A stretch of 64,000 bases of DNA from Sipunculus nudus (taxonomy: Eukaryota > Annelida > Sipuncula > Golfingiida > Sipunculidae), in assembly GCA_026874595.1 (NCBI GenBank), contig CM049316.1:16271839-16335838 (forward strand), read 5' to 3'. The notes under the pieces were generated by a model. That model worked only from the letters and a program-made list of their open reading frames with translations. It was not told where the DNA came from and did not search any database. The number at the start of each line of letters is the position of its first letter. The first letter of the stretch is position 1. A program made the translations under genes and the position numbers. Positions 53,101 through 63,800 of the stretch are shown one piece after another.

Positions 53101-56100
53101 ATCCTGTTATTCTTAATTTATTAAATATATTTCGTGTATAATTAATTTTTTTATGTACCATTTACTAATGGTATTGCATTAGATTTCAAAATGTTACATC
53201 GACAACTTTCGGTACTTCTGTAATTTAAATAGAATTTAAGCAATTTCCTATATCCAGAATATTACATTAATATTACATTAAGTAAACAAAGATGGAAAAT
53301 AAAATGAAAAAGTAAATGTGCTATTTGTGTTCAGTGTTAGGAGATGAACTATCTCAGACGCAAACTGTGTCTTATCAAGCCATAGGAAGTTTACCAAATG
53401 CGGCTGTCCATCCATTAACAGATGGACAAACCAACATGCTAACACTCCTCGCCACGAACCAGGTGAATACATATATTATGTTATATACAGAATAAAATAT
53501 TTTTACTGCAGTTTTCCTTTATATATGAAATAGTTTTTTTCACGTACATAAATGTAAATTTAGATATCCCTATGTCCACGTCGTAGGATAAAATATATTT
53601 ATATTAATATGAAATATATTTATATTTTGCTCCGTATCTCATTCTGGGCGTAATTTGTTTTCTGTATATAGACGATGATCAGTTTATTTAGTGTCATGAG
53701 GAATAAGAAAATGAAATCTTACTTACAACGATGAATTCTGTTTTACGCAATGCTGCATCAGCTATTCTTTAACTAATTGAGTGCGCAAATAAATATGTGT
53801 GAATAATCGTCTACACTCCCGTTTATTTTCGTCATTTTCAGGCAGGCCTCGAGACAAGCCTGACGTCATATCCTGTGGTCGTAGATCAGACACCGGCAGA
53901 AGATGGTCAAGTCCATTGTCCTCGGTTCATTGCAGGTACATGTGTATTCCATATGCCAACATTGAAATATATTGAATACAATATCATGTTTACCAACGTA
54001 ATGGATAGAGACTCGGGGGGATTTTAGTATTGGTTATGTACTATGGACATCTGGTAAAAATGTTTAATAGAAAGACTGTTGGTACTATATATAACACTTT
54101 TATTCCTGAAGAGTAACACGCATATAAAATAAAAAAAATGAATAAAATAAATTTTGTTAAATTATTTAAATGTGTATTTTTACATATGAATTATTACACA
54201 TACAAGAATATTCAAGTGAACATTGAAAAAAAAATTGATTGAAATTTGGATTCATCTTTGTGTACACCTCATACAGGGGAGAATTACTTCAGCTGCGAGT
54301 GGTCTGGCTTTACCGACAAGGAGTCCACCGTCACAGGATACAAGATCGGTCTCGGGGAGTTTGCTGGAGACGACTCTGCTGTTCCATTCAAGGAACTGCC
54401 AGCCTCTGTTCAACATTTCACATTTACAGGTTTGACTCATTTTACTGAAAACCTATATCTATAAAAATTGCTTAGCAACAAAGTTTCTTAATATGGTTTT
54501 ACATAACATGGGTGTTTTATTATAATCATTATCGTGAACTTAGATTTTGGTTGTCCTTTGTCAGGTCCAACTAAGTTTAGTAGCGGTATACATAAGCTCA
54601 TTGTGCTCCTGTACTATGTCATAAATATATTAACTATTATATTATTTTTTATTACTATCAATATTATTTATTGTACAATATGTTGTAATAATGCAACATA
54701 ACATATAATAAACAATTATATTTAGAATAATGGAACAGTATTTTTATCTTGAATTTATGTGATCCTAATTTATGTCTGACTAGTTCATTTATTTAATACC
54801 GTCACTATACGTGTTCTATATATTTAGAGTTGAAGACCATAGGGCTTATACATAACAAGAGATACAAAGTCACAGTACAGGCGATAAACGGAGTGAGACT
54901 GGTGTCACCAGGAGAGACCGCTATAGTAGTGGTGGACGGGACACCGCCAACGGTATTATTTGCCTTTATTTAAATAAAGTGACTGCAGTTAAAGATGAAT
55001 TATTACACACAACAATTACACTTTATAGCTCTATGAAATCATGCAGGGCCTAGGCTGTCCTAGCCAGAAGAAAGCCATGTTGGTACCATCTTCAGTCTAA
55101 TTATATTAACCGGAAATGTGAAGGACTATATGATGTTTATGTCCAAAATAGGATGTAGACATTTATTTTCAAATAAATCAAATTATAACAGGTACTTATA
55201 ACATTATGCATATTATCATATACTGTAATGTTGCATCATTATCGCGATGAGGATTTTTTCCAGAGAATCTACCAGTAAATTATGGTTTCTTCCTCGTAGC
55301 AGCCTTTAACAAATACTTCGTCAAAAGTGTTATAAATAAAGTATTTTAACGATGATTTGTGAATTATTTTAATTTTCGGGACAGGGAGGATTAGTGATTG
55401 AGTTATCATCATCGACGCACACAGACAGTGGAGGTCTGGTGCAGGCGGCGCCGTGCCCAGGTCCTCCAGGTATGTCAAATAATTCCCTTCTTTACTTTAA
55501 GAACATGTTATTATTTCTAGATGCGAAATGCTTAGCTTCGTGTACTTGTAAAGAGCTGTCTTATATTTCTCCATTTGTATTGGGATGTACATTAGTAAAT
55601 TATGTTTAATTTTCCCTCAGTAAACCAAGAAATAATCCCTTTTCACACAAAAGCTGCGTGTCGCCAATTGTTGAACAAATAATTCTATTCATGTATGGAC
55701 CATTTTAATGCTCTTTCAATGCAGGTACTCTCGTGTGTATTGAACATGACATAACGTGTCAGCGTTCGGTCAATCAGTTGATCGCAGAGTTTGAACCTTT
55801 CGTGGATGAGGAGTCAGGCATTTCGAGGTGAGCTGACTTTTAACTCCCCCAGTGAAATCTTCAAAATTTGCAAGTGTACGTCTCAGGTTGTGGATTAGAG
55901 TTTCTTTTTTTTATTTAGATTCGAGAAATGATGGCGTAAATTGAGAAAATGGGTAGCAGATGAGCGAGTACACATTCACGTTTATAGTATAGAAAAAAGT
56001 AACTCGAAAAGTTGTCTGTTTTACACTTTCTTTTCTTATTTTTAAATTCAAACTGCATAAGTTAATAATAATTCAGGCTCCTTTTTAGTTAGTGAAACTT

Positions 56101-57892
56101 TGTCTTTCCTTTTAACAGAGAGATATTTGAAATAAGTTAAATAAATCAAAAAGATTTTATAGCTATTGTGGTTGAATTAACTATCCATTTAAGTCCAAAG
56201 AATCATGGAAAACAAAGGAAGCCAATTTTTTTTTAGGTACGAGGTGAGTGTGGGGAGCACCCCAGGAGGAAGCCAGGTACAGGATTTTAAACCTCTCCCC
56301 GAAGGGCAGACAAAGGTGACCTTGAATGACCTAGACCTCTCACAGGTCAGACAGGCTTTCGTCACAATTAAAGGTTACAACGGAGCGGGTCAGTACAGCG
56401 TGTCTACGTCTAACGGTGTGTTCATCAGCAGAATTAGCGCCGGACTGCCACCGCTGATCAAGTCTGTGGTTTATGACGGGGAGGAAACGGATCACGATTT
56501 GTACGTTACACAATAAACAGTTTCCAATGTTTTAACAACAATTACGTATTGTGAAATGTATTGTATTATGCATTAAGAAAAACTCCGCCATTTTAAGTGT
56601 ACCTTTGTGTTCAGTTGTTACAGAAATGTTTCGCAATTTTTTCTTTCATTTAGGCAGTCTTTATATCCTATTCGACTGAATATAGTGTGGAAGGTTTTTT
56701 ATTTAGTGTACCCGGATGGAAAACCAAAAGGAAAATTATAACTTCCATTTTTTCACTGATTCCAATGAATTTATTAAAAATTTTTATGAGTACTGTTTGA
56801 TGAAATTAAGGAGTGAATTCTTTTTCAGTTGTACAAATGTGATGTCCAGACAATTGCTAGTCCTAATTCTAACATAGATGATAACACTTAAAATGTGTTT
56901 GACTATTTTAGAGACTACCAGGTCCATAACGACGGCCTTGGGGCTAACTGGAATTTCCATGGTGACCCATGTCCACTTCAGAGACAGGAATGGTCGGTGT
57001 TCCGGGTAGATGGTCACGTGGTTCTGCCATTCACAGAACTACCGCCAGGTATGTTGCATATGCGCTTACCAGTAAATGTCAGTCTAGTGATAAATGTGAC
57101 ATACAAGTAAGGAAAAATACTTTACAAACTGAGGTATATTGGGCTCACCATATGAACATCAAATGTGTAACTTCATGCGGTAGCATTTGTTATGAACGCT
57201 CTTTTTTCTTATTTACATGTTAATATGTATCATCACCAGGAGATAAAGGGCATGAGTAGACTTAGCAACTGTATATAAATTATTACAGATCAAAGGTATG
57301 CCGAGGTTGACGAGCTGCAGCTCCATGACGGGGAGACATTCTACACGGTTGTCAGGGCAACCAACTTGCTTGGTCACGTGTACGCGATTCAGTCTGATGG
57401 CGTGACGATCCGAGTGGAGCCCCTGTTGCCTGGAGTTGTTCGAGATGGTGACATTGTCGGATTTGACCTGGTCTACCAGCAGTCCATCACGACTTTATCT
57501 GCCAACTGGGACGGGTTTGGTTCCCAAATTATGAACGTGGAGCCAGGATCTCTTTCTGGTCAGATATGTTACAAATGCGACTCATAACACAAGATACACG
57601 TGGGTAAATGGAGCATTGCATAAACGGGACAGACCTGCACTTAAGTCATCTCTACTCTCAGTTGTTGCAGTTCTGAATTCAAAATTTTACGTTTTATTAT
57701 ATTTGAATCTGATCGATTATCTCATACTTCCATATTATTTTTCCCCTTTTTCAAAAAGGTTTCATTCAATAATGCCACTTTAATTCGCCTGGGTTGGACA
57801 AATACAGACTAAGGTTTTGCTTTGGGTTTTCTGGGTTATCTGTAACGTTTAAATGTTGAAAAAGTATGCGTATCTTTCATAGAACATCTTTT

Positions 57893-57942
<50 letters not shown>

Positions 57943-60225
57943 CTACATTTATATAGCTGATCTGGAAGCAGAGAGAGCTCACCATCAGGTGATAGACCAT
58001 TACGAGGTGGCTGCCGGGACAGACCGTCGGTTCCCACTGACTCGAGAGAACATTCATCCCTTCATTAACGTCGGCCTCAACAAGACATGGACGTTCGATC
58101 ACCTGCAGCTCCAGCCAAAGACAGCCGTGTACTACATGACTGTGAGGGCCGTCAGTGTGTCCACGGCCTCGGTACAGGTCACGTCAAATGGTATAAAGGT
58201 CGGCATGGGAGGAGGCGTCATCAGCCTGGGAGAAGTCACTGTGGACAGGTATAGTTCTTTGAACTAACGTGGCTATTCTGGATCTTTTTTTTGATGTGGA
58301 GACAAGAAAATATTAAAATGTTATATCAAAGAAACCATAACAAAATGCTTAATACCTTGGTGATTAGACAAAACTAATCTCCTCTGAAAACCTATATTCT
58401 GAATAAATATTTAGATTTAAACAAACAACTGTTGATCAGTGTGATATAAGGATGTCGACGGCTGCATTAACAACTTAGAATCCATTCCCAAAGATAATTT
58501 AATTTCTTTAAATTTTTTCTCTGTCATTTTTAACTTTCTGTTTGCATCAATATCTGGCCGTGTATTATTCATTTGTTTCTCTTTATTTATAATTTGTAAA
58601 ATTATAAGTGTTAAAGTATTAATAAAATAAAAGGTTATAACATAATATCGTACTTTATATTTCTTTTAATTCAGATATGTTCCATCGGCTGTGGAAGTAG
58701 AGTTCAGCTGGAAGAACTTCAGGTTTACCTACCCAGTATTGTTCTATCAGTGGGGACTGGGTACCTACGATCCACAGATATATGATATCGACTGTCAGGA
58801 CTTGGTAATAGCTATTTTGGTGTATTTGTTACCAAGTATTTCCGTGTGCCTCAAGTATTGTTAAAAAAGTGTTAATAAAGTGACATGCAAAATCAAGACC
58901 TCCAGTAATATCAAAAGATTTAAACGGTTATTTTTTATATATTCTACAATATTATTTAAGTAAACTATTTTCATAATCATCATAAAACATACACGAAAAA
59001 AAACAAGAAAATTCACGGGGGAAATGTTATGATTTTGTAAAAATGATAGCGTTTCTTAAAACAATTATGATAATGGGAGTAAAGGTATTTATTCAAGATC
59101 GGCGTTATATTTTAAAATTTAAAAAGGGAAGTGCAAGAAATACTTATATATTTATTATTTGTATATTCACTTTATATTATTATGTTCTTTATATGAATTT
59201 ACCTTATTCATTTCAGGAGCATGGTGAGGACCATCATCGGACTTCCGGTAATTATAGCCACCTGTTTGATGTACAGGAATTGACGACCTCGGTCAGCGAC
59301 ACCTACATGAAGGCCACGGGACTATCCCTGGTCCACAACCAACGATACCACGTGGTTATCATAGCCGTGGACCAGACCGGGGTCTGCCAGCATGCTGTAG
59401 CTAATTTTACTGTGGACACAACTGATCCAGAGAGTGGAATACTTCACGTTGGACATGACTTCGGCAAGGTATATTTGTTATTTTTCTTGTAGTCGAAAAG
59501 GAAACTCAGTCATATAGGTGTTGGTTTGTGGGAGAACATTTTTTTTTTCTTCCTTTTAATGACATTTATTAATCTAAACCCATTATTTGAGCTATACCTG
59601 GCTGTCTGGTAGCACTTTGTTTTTGTACCACTAGAAGCATTAGGGATGTTTGTGTATCATGAACACGTATATTTTGTGGAGGATTTAAGAGGTAATGCAC
59701 CTTCATTAAAACCCATATCCAAGCAAGTTCATTGGTTTAATGTTAACATCTGCACTGGAGAGTCCAGTTTCTGATATGAACCCAAAGAATACCATCATCA
59801 ATGTACGGTTCAGAATGCAGTAAGTAAGATATATGCCTCCATAACATTAAACATCGCATCCTATTTTGGTCTCGCCTGCCTGGTGTATTGATCAAGCAGA
59901 TATAAACATCTCTTTATGGAAATTGGCAGAAGCAGACTATTTTCATAGTTGCAAATTATTTTTCGTGTACGGGAAACAATTTACAGTTAAAATTCAGAAA
60001 ACGCCAGACGTGGCGAAATGTTGACTTCGTCAGAGGGGTTCCGTCTGCTGTTTAACGGATAGTTAAGACTTCACATTCCCTTCATAACCTGTATTCATAA
60101 ACACATATTCATGTTAACGGGAACGTATTAGCAGTGACACGCTGTAGTGTTACGAATGTCACCGTTAGTATGACAGCTGAGTCACCGGCTATGTGACATG
60201 GCATATTATATCCATTATGATATAT

Positions 60226-60273
<48 letters not shown>

Positions 60274-60788
60274 CTATAAGGTATAAGAATGAAACAGGTA
60301 TGCTCTATAGTGGCAAAGTAAAATATTCCGGAAAATTTTATAAACATTGTTGTCTTATTATTGTTATCATTATTGTTATATTAAAGTCGGTTGTGTTTGT
60401 ACGCGATGCTGACACAATGACGATCTCCTGGACTGACTTCCGTGATCCAGAGAGTGGGATCGACAAGTTTGAAGTAGCTCTTATAGAGGGATCACAGTGT
60501 ACCCCTCCGTCCGAAGATGAAGCAGATCGGGAATATATCACCCTGGGAAGAGATCTGACGAGTTACAGAGCCATGGAGCTGCAGCTACAGGTGATAAAGA
60601 TATACAGACAATAAAGACATAGAATTTCAGAAAACCCCTAATGGTAGACATGAGGTATGTGAAAGTCATCGCTTAAAACAAAATTCCATATATAAATTTA
60701 GTATAGAAAGAGTAATAAAATCTGCAACATAGATCATTGTAACACAAATACAGAAAAATAGGTAGTCATTGCAATGAATCGGATATGA

Positions 60789-60833
<45 letters not shown>

Positions 60834-63800
60834 AACATAAGAAATACTTTTTATTATTATTTGAGGAGGGTGAAAGATCCAGTACAACGCACCGAAATAC
60901 GAGAGACAGAGAGAGAGAGAGAGACAGAGACAGAGAGAGATCCTGCATGGTATTAGAATCAGATTGAAAGAGCGTGTGAGAGTAATATCACTGATTTCTT
61001 ATTTCACATGAATTTGTAAATTGACTAGGCTAGCATCCCGTATTACGTATTCCTGAGGACTACTAACGGAGCCGGAAGTCGGATTACCACCATCAGCAAG
61101 ACGATCATGCTGGACACGATCGATCCGTCAGCTGGTACCGTCATTGACGGAAATGACGTCATGCATGACTTGAAATTCAAAAGCACCATTTCAGAATTTA
61201 AAGGTAAGTTATTGTGTAGTTCTGTTTTTTTAAACAACCTCAGATGTTGTGCCTAAAATAATCGTAAAGATGGCAAAATAGCTGCAAAATAAAATGACAG
61301 TTTCATATGCAATTCACTCTGAATGTCATTTTCGTTTCATTCACAAAACTTCTATATGTAGCTTTTTTTCGTGTCAGTATTTGCATTATGCAAGGACTTG
61401 TATGTAATTCAAAGAGGCCTCGCTTTGCGCTGGCCTGAACTCGCGGCTCCAAGCCGTGCACATAAAGATTTGTTAAGCTATATGAACATACAAATAAATC
61501 GTTAAAGAACCACATTTTCTCTGTCCCATTGAATGTGTCATTTGTGAAATTATACTTCATATATGATATTTCCTTATTGTTATCTCAGTTAGTAAGATAT
61601 GTGTGTCTGACTGTAGGTACCCTGCTGTATCTGCCTTCGCCTACTAGTGAGGCTTGTCCAACACGGACGTTCACCATGACGATGCCGGACACGGCCTGGT
61701 CCAGCGTCCAAAACAGAGGCTTAAATGGCAGGTCGTCACACAGCATTATGTACCAGCACAAACACGTGCGTTTGCTGTTCCGCAATTAGATTATCAAATA
61801 ATATATGGGAATATATGCACAGTTGCATACATTTAACTGTTATTTACTATGCTGTAATCTGATACAGTTTCTTTACACAAATTTACTAGTTGATATAATT
61901 TTTCAATCTTCGAATCATTAACAGAATGAAAAGAATTGCAAGTGATCAAATTAACAATTTATTTGAAATCTGGCACACAAAAGCGTTCCTACTGGCTTTG
62001 TCAGTGAAGCTTTCTATATTGGCAAAACGGGTATAGTATAGGATAGTATGTCAGACTTGTGTGTCACATGTAACGGTTTCGAATCCACGATTGGCCCTGT
62101 TCCTGTTTTCACCTGTTATTTATATTTAACACGATTTATCAGGAGATAGTATGACATTTGTCTTAATCTGGCGTAAGCTAAGGTCAATACAATCGAGTAA
62201 AACAATGTACAGAATAACAATTATGCCCCTTGTAGTTAACTCTTGACACACCAGACGGCGCCGCCTTGCCGCTGAGACGGGACGTTTCAGGTGAGAGGAT
62301 GCTGGCGGCTTCTGTTTACAGTAAAGCCTACGTCGGACGAGGCGGAGCATATGAGGTCAGTTTATTCATTGCCTCCGCCAAGGGGCGAGGGATATGTTTT
62401 TGGTGTGGTCGGCTTGTTTGCTTGTTTTATCAACATTACTAAAAAAAGATATTCACGGAATTTCATGAAATTTTCACGATTAAACGAGGAACAGTCGATT
62501 AAAATCGTGGGTGATCCTGCTGCATATCTTACAATTCTATATCGGGTTATGAGCTGCCTCGGCGGAGAGTGCAAATTTCTATTTGTTCGATATAGTATGA
62601 AATGATTAGGCATACTGGGTATAAATACTGTGCGTTTAATTTACAAATCGAACAGTGGAGTGACATCGCGTATCTCCGAAGACAACGGGCAAAAAATAAC
62701 CGGTTAAAATAAAATCTGCATTTTGTTGTGGATCATTTCAAAAGAAACCCTATTCTATATACCGTAATTGACCTAGTAAGCACACCCGACATTTCGATTA
62801 TGTGACGTTTCCTATTTCAAAAGAGCGCAGTCAGGAACTACGAATCCATGGAGCGTTTATAAGGGCCGGGGTGCGTATTGACTAGTCGGATAAAGCATAT
62901 GTGTGTGTCGGGGGGGGGGGTGTAGTTGCGTTTGATGTCTAATTAAAGATACACTTCACTACCTATGTGCGCCCTACACGCACTAGGTTGCAGTCGGAAA
63001 TCATTCATCTTCATTTGCAGATTTATTATATTTAATGTAGATGTTAAATGGAGACGACACCTTTCTTCCAGTTTGAGCTGAAGGCCGCTGAGGAAGGACT
63101 ACACGCTGTGACGTCAGTCTGTATCAGAGACGGCCCTAAGGGGGTGGTGTGGGACTACCTAGATAACCAGAACTCTCACAGTGAGGTTGATAGAGAAGGC
63201 CCGGTAATCGTCCCTGATCCTGTTGAAGGCGACACTAACGACGGGAGGCCGTATTCCTGGAATCAGTTGAGGGCGTTTGGCATGCAAGTCAGAACAGGTA
63301 ACAAGAGAACATAAAATGTATATTATATAATTGATGGTGGTTGCACTTATTCGATGTCTCGCAACTCCCCTATGGCCAAGCCTCGGCAATGTCCGCTCAT
63401 TTTTTATATTTTCACATAAATTCACAGAAATTTGATATTTTTACGCAAAGGGGCTACTACCGCCGCGCCATCTTTTAAAACCGCGCCCGTGAACTCGGAC
63501 CATGTGCACTCGGTTCATGGAAACCTGTCTCGGAGGAAATCGCAGGGACCTGTTACAACCAAAGAACGGTTATTACAATATGCTAGTATATATACAGTAA
63601 ATATTCATTCAAACAGGCACACTTGGTGAAACCGTGTCTCAAGCGCTTCCCATACACAATACATACCCTTAGCCTAACTATACGTGTACTTACTATATTA
63701 ACAGATCTGGCAGTCGTGGATAGCAACACAAATGTTATTGACCACACTCTGGCTTCGGAGTCAGTTGTTCTTAAATAATTTATTGCAGTGGGCAATCAAT

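Noticed and set aside
62070-62110. tRNA-like TTCGAATCC box
   Set aside because: No matching A box or cloverleaf around it; chance B-box-like sequence.
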